A stretch of 64,000 bases of DNA from Saprolegnia diclina VS20 (Eukaryota > Oomycota > Saprolegniomycetes > Saprolegniales > Saprolegniaceae): NCBI RefSeq assembly GCF_000281045.1, contig NW_008246070.1:435379-499378 (forward strand), in the 5' to 3' direction. Numbering within the stretch: the first letter of the stretch is position 1; every line of letters begins with the position of its first letter. A program made the position numbers and the translations under genes. Positions 1 to 10,886 of the stretch are shown here, one piece after another. The notes below the pieces were generated by a model. The model was not told where the DNA came from and did not search any database. It was given only the letters and a program-made list of their open reading frames with translations.

Positions 1-1587
1 GTTGGTGCCGAGTGAATCCGGTTGAGCGCCGGCGACGACCGAAAGTGATCCGCAAGCGACGGCGTCGGCTTGGGCTTCTTCTTGACCCACGTGCCGCCGC
101 CGTGGCGCACGGGGGTGAACGCGGGGGGGGCGGGGGCTGGTATCGTTGTGAGGACAACAGGTGTATGCGCCTTGGCGTGGGCTTGCAGCAATCGCGCTTC
201 CACGTTCGCCCGGCGCGTCGCTTGGCGCACTTCTTGCAGCTGGACTTTGAGCAGCTCCATGTGGGCGCGAGCGTCTTTTTTTTGCTGGCCTGCCATCCGC
301 GCCGCGTTCGCGTCCGCCTCCTTTTGGAGCGCGCTCGCCAAGAGCGCTTGAATCTCGGGTGTGAATCTACGTACGTATTGCGGAAGACACTTAAGTAGAC
401 AGCGTACGTGGCATTCTCCTCGGCCAGCGACGGAAACTAGAGCACGAAACTGTATATTTTCACGTCCAGGTGCGTGTACCTTGAGGCAACTGGCGCGTCG
501 CCGTGGGGCGGCCACGCGGGCCTTGCTGTCCAGCAAGAGCGTCACCAAGTCGGCGCGGCCGAGCCGGGCTGCAAGCAAAAGCGGTGAGACACCGACCTGC
601 AGCATCCGTCGTCACACCATGGCAGAAGTGACTGCGTACCGAGTCGCAAAGGTCGACGTTGGCGCCATTGACGAGGAGCCAGGCGGCAATGTTCAGATAG
701 CCCTTCTGAATCGCTACGTACAAGGGGGTTTGGTGCACCTAGTCTTGCAACCGTTGCGAGATGTCGTCATCGATGTATCGTATAGGACCTTGTTGTACGC
801 GTTGACGTCGCCGCCGTAGAGGAGCACGATCTCCATGGTTGCCACGTGCTTGGGTGTCCCACCCGGCACGTCGGGGCAGCCCCTGATGGTGTTACCTGTC
901 GAGCTATTGCAGGTAAAGGTGCGTACCTTGCGGCGCAGATCATGGGCGTGTCATCGCGTTCCTAGAGCACTTGCATACTTGGGGCGTGGATACCGCTACG
1001 TACGTAGGTATCGTCCTCCTCAAAGCACTTTTCATTCGGGTCGCCGCCCTTCTTGAAGTAAATACTCGCGACGTGGTGACGCGCCTTGGCGCACGCGTGG
1101 TGAATAATGATAAGCGGGTCCGGAATATCTACGACACCGAGTCGGTCACCAAGGCCTTGTGTGGCCAACGTCGTACCGACGTAGCCCGCCGAGACATCGG
1201 TGGGGTCAGTGAAGTAGTCGCTCACGGCAGCCCCCATGAGTCATAAACGTTACGCGCGTACACCTCGAAATAGGCTCTGGCGTTGATTCGCGTGAACGCG
1301 ACGGCTGCTTGACGTAGCAGACTCACGAGCTCGGCGTATTCTGCTGTTGCCCAATCTCCGCCCAGCGCAATCGAGCAGGCGCAACGGACGCTGGGAGACA
1401 GGTCCCGTGGCGCTGGCCTGTGTGCGTGCACTGGTCGCAACGAGTTCAAATGACTGCAACCACGCGCGCTGCAGTCGGAGCGAGTTGGCACTCTTAGAGA
1501 AGCTAAAGAGCCTTTCTCGAGGCAGACAAGAAAGCGTGGTGCGCACCGAAGCGGATGCCCCCTGCTAATGCCGACGTCTACTGCCAT
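1..1587 (-). CDS. Ankyrin-repeat protein with C-terminal coiled coil (3' end beyond window)
   Basis: Several short minus-strand exons join in frame across GT...AG introns of about 40-50 nt. They encode ankyrin-like helices (for example TPLYVAIQKGYLNIAAWLL near 735-680, and SPLLLAARLGRADLVTLLL near 590-530) preceded by a less typical segment around 1240-1010. Ankyrin repeats are protein-binding scaffolds. After the repeats, an exon from about 370 to the window edge is rich in Gln/Lys/Ala/Arg (coiled coil), followed by a Pro-rich basic stretch that continues past position 1. Joints seen include introns near 1249-1207, 1011-970, 930-887, 780-735 and 480-438. The 5' exon is the weakest part: an ATG at 1587 is only a candidate, and bases 1540-1380 may hold another intron. 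Partner and pathway cannot be told from the sequence. Confidence 0.75.
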
Positions 1588-1894
1588 CGCCGCTACGGCC
1601 GGTGGCAGCTACCCAACGCAGTTGACGCGTTTGTCGTGGGTGCATTTGCGGAACAAAATCTATGTTGCCAGTTGTAAACGATAGCACATCAAGCTCAAGT
1701 TATTTTCCAAGGTCATGCTGCCCAACTGTCAATATCACAAAAGGCTGAGAACAGCAGTGGATGGTGGCCCACCGAAAAGTACGTTGCGATTGCGATGCAA
1801 CGGGACGGCCAATGGCATCGTCGCGTAACCGAGCCGGTACGGAGGTTGACCACGCACGTTTGCTTCTGGCGCTCTTGCGAATCCACTTTTCAAA

Positions 1895-2859
1895 ATGGTA
1901 CGAGTCGACTATGCGCAGTCCCGCGCCTTCCAAGCCGCCTACAAGATCTTCTACCCGCTCTACGAACGCTTCTACGACTGGCACCTTGAAGGTCTCGCCG
2001 CACCCAACGTGTCTCCTGTAGCTTCCTCTAGGTCAAGAGAACATCCCCAAGGAAGGTCGTCTTCTCTATGTCGGCTACCACTCGATCCACAACCACGACC
2101 TCTTCCCGAGCGCAGCAGGCATCTACGAAGCAACGGGCGACCTCCCGTGTGCTCTCGTGCACACTGTAGTCATGTTTTTCTTGGGTCCTTCACCAGCCGA
2201 AGTAATCCGCGCTCATGGTGGCGTAGGTCCATTCCTGCGTATGGTCGGCGGCATCTCCGGCACGCAAGCTAATGCGATTGCCATGTACGACGCCGGGCGC
2301 AACTGTATGTGCATCCCAGGCGGCGGCGAAGAAGCGATGCTCGGCTTCGAGTCTGCGTACACACTTCTCTGGTACCATCTCGCGAGCTTGTCCACGCCAC
2401 ATGGCGTGTTGGTGTAGGAAGAGCAGCTCGGGGCGCGACCGCCGCGGCTTTGCAAGGCTTGCGCAGCACGTGGGCGCGACGATCGTGCCGTACGTGACGC
2501 GGAACGGCGAAGAAATGTTCTTCAACGTCTTTGGGTACACGTGGAATCTATTGGGACTCTCGCGCGCCTACGCAGCGCTCACGGCGGCGACGCCCATGCC
2601 ATGGCGCTGGGTTCTGATTCACTTGCGCATGTACGTGTGGTTTGTGGTCTGGACCTTCTGGAGCCTGCCCGTGCCGGTCCGCGCCGGCCTCGTCTTTGGC
2701 GAGCCCATCGTGCCGCGCGACGGCGAGTCGGACGCAGAGCTCGCTGAGCGCGCAAAGGCGAGTCTCCAAGCGCTACTCCGCCGCGTCAACCCGGGCGGCG
2801 TCAGCTACCGGCGCGGGCTCCTCCAGCGCTACCACGCAATCAAAGCCTACAAGTACTAG
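1895..2859 (+). CDS. LPLAT-family acyltransferase (DGAT2/TMEM68-like)
   Basis: Three exons (1895-1991, 2032-2371, 2418-2859) give 292 residues with perfect phase; introns are 40 and 46 nt. The start ATG at 1895 lies in a good context (AAAATGG) at the beginning of the open frame. The product resembles membrane-bound glycerolipid acyltransferases that move acyl groups from CoA to lipid acceptors at the ER. Visible motifs are YHSIHNHD near residue 50, the likely catalytic His/Asp region, and IPGGGEEAM near residue 128, the Pro-Gly-Gly motif of the DGAT2/TMEM68 branch. A hydrophobic stretch (WVLIHLRMYVWFVVWTFW) follows in the last third. The length suits the family. Whether it makes triacylglycerol, wax or phospholipid cannot be decided here. 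The stop lies 39 bp from the stop of the convergent chitinase. Confidence 0.85.
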
Positions 2860-2898
2860 TAGACTATTACGGATATATTGACAAACACAGAAAAAAGG

Positions 2899-4218
2899 TT
2901 AGGGCGTAAACCCCCCGAGGAGCGGCGGACGACGAATGTTGTCGTAGCGCGAGTGCGGGTACCACAAGTTGTTGGGTCGGAAATCCATGTCTTCTTTGCC
3001 GACCAGCGACGCGTACGTCGTAAGCAGTGACGCGCTCGAGCCCGCTGCCGCGTCACCGGATGCCTCCCAGAACATGAGCCCGCCAAGGCGATGGGCCTGC
3101 ATGTACGCCACCTTGGCCGCGACAGACTTAGGGTCGTCGTACCTATCCGGGGTAGGGTTACTTTCGGGGGTAGGGTTACGAAATGTACACGAGAACGGTG
3201 TGCGTGGTCGCATTGTACGCATACGTGGCCTGCGCCACCGCATCAAACGTGGGCGACGCATGCCGAGCAATGTCCTTGTAGTCCCAGAGCCCGTCGGGGG
3301 CGTGGGAGCCGGACGTTGGCGGCGCAAACGGGGCGAAGAGCCCCCGCGTCCGCTCAAACGACTTGCCGTAGAGAGGGACGCCCATGACAAGCTTCTCAGA
3401 TGGGCATCCGCGCGTCAAGTAGTACTGAACCGCACTGCTCACAGAGCTGCGAAGGCCGTCGGGTGCGTGCGGGTTGGGGAAGAGGTTGCTGTGGTACCCG
3501 GCTCGGCGGCTCCACGCACCGGTATACTCGTACCTACAGTCGTAAGCGTCAGCAAGACGGCGTCCAGGTAATCGTACGTCATGAGATTGAGAAAGTCGAC
3601 GTGGCTGCAAATGGCTGCCATGGACTCCTTACCCCAGTTGGCGGGAAACCCCGGTGCGGCGATACTGAGCTCGGTGCGGAACGGGAGCGCATGAAGGGCG
3701 GCGCGCATGTCGGCCAGAAGCGTCGCAAAATGCGGCAGCTGCGCTAACGTCGGGTACTCCCAGTCAAGATCGATAAAGTCGAGGCCGAGGTCCTCGAGCA
3801 GCGCGACGGCGTTGGCGACAAAGGTCGCACGGAGGCTCGGCGAAGCTGCGATCGTCGGGAACGGACCGCTGCCGCTCCAGCCGCCAAACGAGAGACCAAA
3901 CTTGGTTCCACGGAACGCGCGTTTGTACTTGTTGGCTTGGCCAAAGCAGCCCTGGACGGCGCCGATGCCCAAGTCGCGCCCGTAGACGCGCTGGGTCGCC
4001 GCAAACTCGTCTAGAAAAGTGATCGAGCCGTCGACTTGGGGCATCGCGAACGCGTAATTGACGTGCGTGATGCGCGACCAGTCGAGATTGGCGATGTGGA
4101 AGTCGCGGTAGATGCCCCACTCGAGAAAGTAGACCACATTGCGGTACGCGTGCAGACTCGACGCGGGCGGAATGGCGAGCGCAAGCAGCAGCAGGACTGT
4201 GCGTACGACTCGATGCAT
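2899..4218 (-). CDS. Secreted GH18 chitinase
   Basis: Exons 4218-3578, 3533-3189 and 3142-2899 give 409 residues in frame; introns are 44 and 46 nt. A signal peptide (Leu/Ala-rich, residues 1-21) leads into a GH18 TIM barrel. The catalytic signature DFIDLDWEYP near residue 147 carries the DxxDxDWE acids; Glu is the proton donor in this family. SFGGW near residue 110, the MTYEY strand formed exactly across intron 1, and LGGLMFWEASGD near the C-terminus are further GH18 signatures. It should hydrolyse beta-1,4 N-acetylglucosamine chains outside the cell, either remodelling the small chitin fraction of the oomycete wall or digesting other organisms' chitin. Reading through intron 1 without splicing gives an unrelated tail, so splicing is needed. 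Intron 2 contains a short direct repeat (see findings). Confidence 0.95.
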
Positions 4219-4967
4219 GCTGGGCAGTTGCGCAATAATGGCTGGCGCTGCGTTTGCAGTGGGTGCCAGTGTAGTACCCTGTAGATCGGTCGGTCCACGC
4301 TAATAGCACCAGTCGTTCGGCTTGACACGCGACCGACGGACTTCGAACTTCGGTTCAACGACGACGATACAATTGCCAGCGTCTACGTTGTAGTCGAAGG
4401 GAATCGAGTGCGAGGCCTGCAGCGAGGCGGGTTGGTGGTGACATGCCAATGAGCCTCTCCACTTGCGAATATCTTGGTGTGTTCCTGAAGCCGCCCACAC
4501 GTTTTGTCAATGAGCCATCTGGTTGTGCTCGAAGTTTACGACCGCGCTTCGAGATGTCGCCAACACAGTACACGGAGGGCCAGGCGACGGGGACGTCGTT
4601 GCGTGATTTCTGTCGCTTGGCACATTTGGTCCTTTGCCGACTTGAGTGCAGTGTACACGAATATGATATCATGTACCTTGCGTCTGCTGTGGTGTCGCGC
4701 TTTGTTGTTGTTGTTGGACTGGGTCTATTGAGATATTATTTCCTACAGGTTTTTCTGTTTTGTTTACACGGTGCGTTGAGAGGCGGGCGTCTTTTGGCGA
4801 GAGTGCGTATTTTTGGTGATTTGTTGTGGGAGGTTTTCCTTCGAGGCTAAGTGAGTAACGACGCCCGCTTGGCCAATCCCGAACGGGTTACGGCACGGCG
4901 GTTCTTCCGATTGGGTACACCGCGCAGAGGCAGGAGGTCGGCCAATTGAATTTGCATGCGCGCAGCT

Positions 4968-5036
4968 GGATTTGAACCCGTTCGAGCTCGAATTTAAGTG
5001 GAACGCCTCGACCACTACACCAGGGGCCGACCCCCC
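4968..5036 (-). repeat. Degenerate tRNA-like element (tRNA pseudogene or SINE head)
   Basis: On the minus strand an A-box-like TGGTGTAGTGGTCGAGG is followed about 35 nt later by a B-box-like GGTTCAAATCC, the spacing of an RNA polymerase III internal promoter. The loop would read TAA (Leu), but the anticodon and T stems do not pair and the acceptor arms do not match. It is therefore not a working tRNA; a decayed tRNA or the head of a short interspersed element is more likely. Confidence 0.4.
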
Positions 5037-5428
5037 GGCGGTTTGTACTTTGGCGGCTCGGTCGTTACGCACCTTGCAGCGATGATAGGGCCAGTCGTCG
5101 TCGTCATGGCGTGGATCGCGTGGATCGCGATGGCCGTGCCCCCGCAGGCAAATGAGCTGTCGTAAATTGTGGGGCTTGCCACGAGTTGGAGGTCTTCTAG
5201 ATGTCGGCATATATCTCTATCGACATGTGCTCAGATCGTTCAGCTCGAGACAGTCAGCCATGAGCTACCGCCCTCAAGTGGCGACTACACTTGCCACCGC
5301 TTGGAGAGACAATGGCAAATAGGACGCTTGAGACTGCATGAGGTCTTTGAGCTGCATCATCGACCCTGCACATTGCTGCCGGCTGTGCATTGGCAGCCCA
5401 TCATGTTGAAGTTGCGATCTTGGTTGGG

Positions 5429-5439
5429 CATCCGGATAC
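5429..5439. promoter_or_regulatory. ATCCGGAT-type element upstream of ATG18
   Basis: CATCCGGATAC, about 100 bp before the ATG18 start. It is one of a set of near-identical palindromic elements found upstream of several genes in this window. Confidence 0.4.
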
Positions 5440-5540
5440 AAACCGGACATGAAACATCGAAGAGGCCAAGCGCGAACTTCGAAGAAGAAGACGCGGAGCT
5501 CGAAGATTCCGGCGGTGACCCACTCGAGAAGACCATCATC

Positions 5541-6958
5541 ATGTCGCTCGGCCTCAAGTCGACGGACCCGGAGAGCCAAGTGCTCTACGTGAGCTTCAAC
5601 CAAGACGCGACGTGCGCTATGCTCCTGCGCCATCTCCTCATGACGACGGCGTGCGTAGGTGCATCAGCGTCGGGACGCGCCAGGGCTTCTTCGTCTACAG
5701 CTGCGAGCCCTTTGGCCGTTCGTTCCACGAGGCCTCGGGGGGCATTGGCATTGCGCAGATGCTCTTCAGCACGAGCCTCGTGGTGCTCGTGGGCGCCGGC
5801 GAACAAGTCTGTATTGCATGCTGCGTCGACTTGCAGGGCTAACGTACCTCGTGTAGCCGGCCTTTTCGCCTCGACGCCTTCGCGTCTGGAACACGAAAAC
5901 GAGCGCCGCGATCTGCGACCTCAACTTTGTCACAGCGGTGCTCAGCGTGCAGCTCAACCGCCAGCGGTACGCTGCCTAAGCGGCGGTGAAGCTCATGCCA
6001 CGCTAGGCTCGTCGTCGTGCTCGAGCGCAAGATCTACATCTTTGACATCAACTCGATGCAGGTGCTCAACACGCTCGACACGGCGCCAAACCCAAAGGCG
6101 CTCTGCGTCCTCTCGCCCGGCGACAATGGCCATCTCGCCTTCCCGACGGGCACCGTCCCGGGCGAGATCGTCCTGTACGACGCCAACAACCTCAGCGTCC
6201 TCAATGCAGTCCAAGCGCACCGTGGGACGCCGGTCGCGCTTGCCTTCAACAGCACTGGCACGCTCCTCGCAACCGCGTCCGACACGGTATTCCGCTTGCT
6301 TGCTTTTCCGCCCTTTATTGGCTATATGAGGGCACCATTCTGCGCGTCTTTGATGTGCCGAGCGGCAAGAAGAAGGCGACGTTCCGACGTGGCTCGTACC
6401 CGGCGCAGATCTACTGCCTCGCGTTCAACGCCGCGTCGACGCTGCTTTGCTGCTCGGGCGACACGGGCACCGTCCACATCTTCTCGCTGACTGAGACGTC
6501 GTCGCGGTCGGGCTCGTTTGTCACGTTTGCGTCCATTCCGCCGTCGCTCAACCCGCTCGCCGAGGCAAAGGCGTCCGACGCCGTCCTCGGCGCCGTCGGC
6601 TCGTACATCCCGTCGTCCATGTCGCGCATTGCCGAGGGCACGCGGGACTTTGCCTTTGTACTTCGCCCGCTTCCAAGCTAGGACAGCTCACATGGTTGTA
6701 GGCGCGACTGCGCACGGCGCGCGTGCCCAACCTCTGCGCGATCCATGGGCCGAGCGAAGGCAGCTCCAAAGCTCAGCTCTTGGTCGCGACGATCGATGGC
6801 TACTTCTACCAGTACGCATTTGACGTGCATGTTGGCGGCGAGTGCGCCCTCGAGCGCGTACGTCCAAGTCCCTCTCCTTCTGCGATGATAGCATATGCTA
6901 GGAAAACATCCTACGCGACTCGTCCTCGGAGGAAATCACAGCCGCGTACCTTACCTAA
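5541..6958 (+). CDS. ATG18: ATG18/WIPI-type PROPPIN (autophagy WD40 protein)
   Basis: Seven exons (5541-5611, 5659-5806, 5857-5966, 6007-6286, 6331-6657, 6702-6857, 6902-6958) give 382 residues in perfect frame. The product is a seven-blade beta-propeller that binds PI3P/PI(3,5)P2 on autophagosome and vacuole/endosome membranes. The diagnostic FRRG lipid-binding motif is present in ATFRRGSYPAQIYCLAF, about residue 213, followed by a typical blade (FNAASTLLCCSGDTGTVHIF). The N-terminus matches the family (LYVSFNQDATCISVGTRQGF). The start ATG at 5541 was chosen because it begins the conserved region; the frame is open further upstream (to 5169) but that stretch looks unlike protein. The stop is 62 bp from the convergent mannosidase. 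Which ATG18 paralogue this is cannot be told. Confidence 0.92.
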
Positions 6959-7020
6959 GAAGATACGACATTTGGTGTTGCCTGATTGCCCTTTGACTAC
7001 AAGGGCCTATGCCCTTCGGA

Positions 7021-10000
7021 CTACCTACCAGGAACCTTGGCGGGGGCGTCGGCGTCGGTGCACACATCGCTCGCGTCCTCTTCGCTGGCCAGAGACTGAA
7101 ATGCCTCGATGACCTGGGGAGGGTCGTCGTCCTTGGCGACCTTGGCATCACTCGTCTTGAGCGCCACCTTGTCGGCCATATCGTCCAGCCCGACATCTCG
7201 GAGACCGCTAAGGAGCGCTTCGAGTCGCAGATCGGCGTCGTCTTCGTTTTCGAGCAAATGCAGCGCTTCGTCCGAGAAGCCGAGTCCTTTGAGCTGCTGC
7301 AAGACGCGCGCAAAGGCTTGGGCCGTCGGCGTCGTCTCGTCCGACGCTGTCTCTTCCTCTTCGGGCGCCGTGGCGTCCACGAGCGCAATCGTCCACGCCG
7401 AGACGCCGGTTGCGTCGCTCGTCTTGAGCGCGAGGTGGAGGCCCCAGCCGTGCGGCCCCACGACTTTGAGGTCGTAGCGCGACCCGACAACGTACGGGAA
7501 GTCGTCGTCGTCGCGGGGCACAATGTGGTGCTCGAGCGAAACGCGGGTGTGGGGTCGGCGGAGTCGCGCCTCGGCCGTCTGCGCCACCATGACGATGGGC
7601 ACCGAGATCGGGGTTTCATCCTGCGCCGCATCGGACGTCGACGACCGCGCCATGATCATGAGGTCCTCGGCCGCGTCGGTGTTGACGATGATGACGGCAC
7701 TCGCCCCCGCGTCCATGCCGCGGCGCGCCTTGTCGTCAAAGTAGCAGTCGCCGCGCTGGACGAGCACGATCGCGCCAGGGTCGACAGCGTCCATGGCCGC
7801 ACACGCACGCAGAGGCGAGGCGAGTTCCACCGACCGCTTCTCGACAAAAACAGACGACCCTTCGGTCTTGGTCGGACCAAAGAGCGCGCCGGAACACGTG
7901 ATCGTGTCGATCAGGACGTCGTCAGCGTCGTACACGAGCAGTCGACAGCGCGTCGTCACGTCCGTCTCAAAGTTGTGGATGCGAAAGTCGGCGAGCGGCG
8001 TCGGCTCGGGCGAGTGGAACTCGACGACGATCTTAGGGTCGCCGAGGTTGGTGACCTTGAGCGCATCGCCGGGAAACCGAGCGCTGCGGGCGCGAAAGCC
8101 GCCGACGAGCTGATCGATGACAAAGTCGCCGAGCGCGTCGCCACCGTGCAAGACGCGGGGCGCCGTCGCCTTGGCCGAGTTCTTCTTACTCGCCTTGGCT
8201 GCGGCCCGACGGGGCGCGTCGCACCGGGGCTTCATCTTGACAAACGCATCCTGGTACGAGGCGTCAAACGAGACGGACGCGTAGAACGGGAGGCGCGGAC
8301 ACGTGAGCGCTTGGCGGGGCGCACGCGGGGCGCCGTTCGGTGGCCAAATGGCTGCGACTTGGGCCGAGGAAAGCACAGGGAACGGGTGCGCCTCGGTCGT
8401 AAAGACGTAGTTGCCTCGTCGAAGCAAATTGTTGTCGTCAAAGAGCAGGTAGAGGTACTTGCACGTTTCCGAGAGGAAGAAGGAGGGCATGTCGTCCTCC
8501 TGGGCGCGCGACTCGACGTCCGCGATCGACGCGTAGCCGCACGTGGTTTTGGAGAAGCGCTCGATGGACGCGACGAACGCCGCGCCGGCCTTGCGCCACG
8601 AGTCGTCGCGCGTCGCTGCGTGCATGTAGAACGTCGACTCGATGAGCTCGGGCCGCAGCGGGTACCGGTTGCTCGAGGCTTTTTTGGGGCGCCACCGACC
8701 CACGTCAAACTGCTCGGGGAGGAAGCCGTACTTGTGCCACACCTGGTAGTAGGCGTTGAGGCTCTTGGCGCTCGTCTCAAAGTCCCCGAGGAGTGTCTGC
8801 ATGCCCGGCCAGAACGCGACGAGGTTGTCAAAGACAATGGCGGCGCCGCCCGTGCAGCCGTCCCACATGGAGACGTCGCCGTACCAGTCGCCGTGCTTGT
8901 TGTGCTCCATGACGTTCGAGTAGACTTCCTCGAACATACCGAGCGACTCGGCGTCGCCAAAGAGGACGTACATCTTGAGAAGGTACTCGTAAAAGCTGTC
9001 GGAATTGGAGCCTGGGCCGCTAATCGTCTCGGTCCAGTCGCCCGAGTCGACGTCAATGTGCTTGCCGAGGAGCCCGACGCTCGACTTGCGCTCGAACAGC
9101 GCCCGCACGGCTTTTCGAGCCGCGAGCGCGTACACCGGGTTGCCCGTCAAAACACTCAGCATTGTAAACTCCATCGTGAGTGAGCCAGCGCCGGCCGTGG
9201 AGGCCACGGTTGTCTCGCCCCGGGGCACGCCATAACGCAAATTGACCGTCCCGTACGGAATGCCCGTCTTGGTCACAAATGCTGGGAGAAGCCGGTCGGC
9301 AAGGTCAATTGCCAAGCGCAGGAGCCCGTCGTCGTACGCGCTTGCTTCATAGATGCCGAGCGACGCGTCGACTGCAAACATGTGGGCCGAGAGGAGCCCG
9401 CCGAGGACCTAGACCGTATCAGCGCCTCAACCAATATTGATGACGCACCCGAATCGTGGTCTCAAAGACCGAGACTTCGGTGTTGAGGTCAAAGCTGGCC
9501 CCCGACAGCACGAGGCGCACTGCGCGGCGAAATTCTTCAAAGTCGCCAAAGACCACCAGTGTGTCGAGCGTGTCGATCAGCGTCAGCATTGGGATCTTCC
9601 CGAGCTCGAACGTGTCGCCCTTGCACGAGATCGGGCGGAGGTTGTCGAGCGGGAACGCGTGCTCCATGTAGTTGTTGTACGCGTGGTAGAACATGGTCTT
9701 GACAGTCGCTCGGAGCCGCTTGGTGTCGTCGCTGCTCTCGTCTTGGGCCTGCAATTTGGTCGCACACGCCAACGGCGTGCACACGCTCAAGAGGTACTCG
9801 CACAAGATCGGCTCCGAGACGCTCTCAATGTACGTTTCTGTCGGTCGAAAGCTGCAGCACGAGAAGCGGACCTCGGCGCTGCGGTTGCGCGCGACAGGCG
9901 ACTGCCGCGACCCGCCATGGCACGCGTCGCCGTTCAAGAACACGTGCGTCACGAACGGCCGGGCGCGCGTGGGCGACGCCTCGCCGTCGGTCGCACCGAA

Positions 10001-10276
10001 GAAGCGGCCAATGAGATTCACCGAGGCCTCGGCGCCCGTGACGCGGTCGATCGCGTACTGTCGCACGTGCTCTTGGTGGCACCACTCGTAGCGCCACCAC
10101 GAGCCGCTCATGTGGAACGTACGGCAGACGCCGTCGAGGCTCGTACGGTGGTCGCCGTCGGCGCTGGGCCTGGCCAACGGCGGCGCGGTCGTTGCCGACG
10201 GCTTCGGGACGTGGGTGAGCGCCTTGGTGCTGAGCGCCACGACCAGCAGCACGAGTAGCGCCGCCCTCCGTTTCAT
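7021..10276 (-). CDS. ER-type mannosidase: MRH lectin + GH47 (EDEM-like) + PA domain
   Basis: Exons 10276-9449 and 9408-7021, joined over a 40-nt intron, give 1,071 residues. A signal peptide (about residues 1-20) precedes a mannose-6-phosphate-receptor-homology domain (about 48-173) with paired cysteines (C51, C66, C119, C140, C159, C171), an OS-9-like SWW at 59-61, and candidate sugar-binding residues Q73, R137, E155 and Y161 (by-eye assignment). Then comes a GH47 barrel (about 188-620): MFYHAYNNYMEHAFP, IRVLGGLLSAH (formed across the intron), SDSFYEYLLK, RPELIEST and the final FTTEAH. A PA domain follows (about 830-905, with VLVQRGDCYFDDKA). EDEM-class enzymes trim mannose from misfolded glycoproteins and OS-9/Yos9 lectins read the trimmed glycan for ERAD; here both parts are on one chain. 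There is no KDEL-type tail. The last 160 residues are not recognised. Confidence 0.92.
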
Positions 10277-10886
10277 GCTTCGTTGTCGACACTGAGCTTG
10301 ACGTTCAATGCACCCATATCCGGATATCCGGATATCGGTGCGATCAGATCGCCATGCGGTCGACCGAGTCTAATTGCTGGCGCGTCCGTGGCCAAGTAAG
10401 CGTGCGTCCACGTACTCGCTTAGAGCCAACGCGGTAAGCTGATTACACGGCGCTGCTCAAGCGCATGCTAGCTGCCATTCTACTACGCGTCAAGAGCTTC
10501 GGGATCGGCACCATGTTGGTCCGATGCATCAGTGGCGGTCGCATCCGAGGCTCCTCGTCGGGGTGTTCTAGGACTGCAGTGGCGTCATCGGCGCGGGCTT
10601 GGCTCGTCGCACCAGTCGTGGGTGCATGTCCATAGATAGGTAGCTATGCGTTTCTTCTCGTACATCTGTGCGGCAGTGTACGTCCTACTGGCTGTGCAGG
10701 AATTCGTGTCGGAGCGCAGGTCTTGGACAGCGTCGGGTATGAGAACAAGCAGCAACGATCGCTTCAGCCCGTTCGGTCCAACACTTCTGCGCCATTGTCT
10801 TCATATCATCGGTTGCGCTTCCGTTTCGGCGCTGATAATAGCTGGCGCGACTGCCTTTTTATCAGTCGCCAACTCACCAGAGCAGC
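10277..10886. other. Intergenic divergent region with perfect 20-bp palindrome
   Basis: Lies between the mannosidase (-) and the large membrane protein (+). It holds the palindrome at 10316-10335. A 94-codon open frame at 10646-10930 (+) starts with a hydrophobic stretch, but it overlaps the next gene in another frame and shows no similarity; I do not call it. Confidence 0.6.
10316..10335. promoter_or_regulatory. Perfect 20-bp palindrome of two overlapping ATCCGGAT units
   Basis: ATATCCGGATATCCGGATAT equals its own reverse complement. It sits 40 bp upstream of the mannosidase start codon, in the same kind of position as the other ATCCGGAT elements of this window, which suggests a binding site for a dimeric factor. 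Confidence 0.5.

Larger units (their letters stand above)
4219..5540. other. Intergenic, divergent promoter region with tRNA-like remnant
   Basis: This stretch separates the chitinase and ATG18, which are transcribed away from each other. Open frames here (for example 4443-4850 +) have no recognisable similarity or codon pattern. A degenerate tRNA-like segment lies at 4968-5036, and an ATCCGGAT element at 5429-5439 sits about 100 bp before the ATG18 start. Nothing else is supported. Confidence 0.6.

Noticed and set aside
4968-5036. Functional tRNA-Leu(UAA)
   Set aside because: Anticodon, T and acceptor stems do not pair, so it is listed only as a tRNA-like remnant.
5169-5540. N-terminal extension of ATG18
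   Set aside because: Open frame, but the sequence is unlike protein and PROPPINs start near the chosen ATG.
7009-9183. 724-codon open frame on the plus strand
   Set aside because: It is the exact antisense of the GH47/PA coding exon and is open only because of its codon bias; the product is Arg/Val-rich with no domain.
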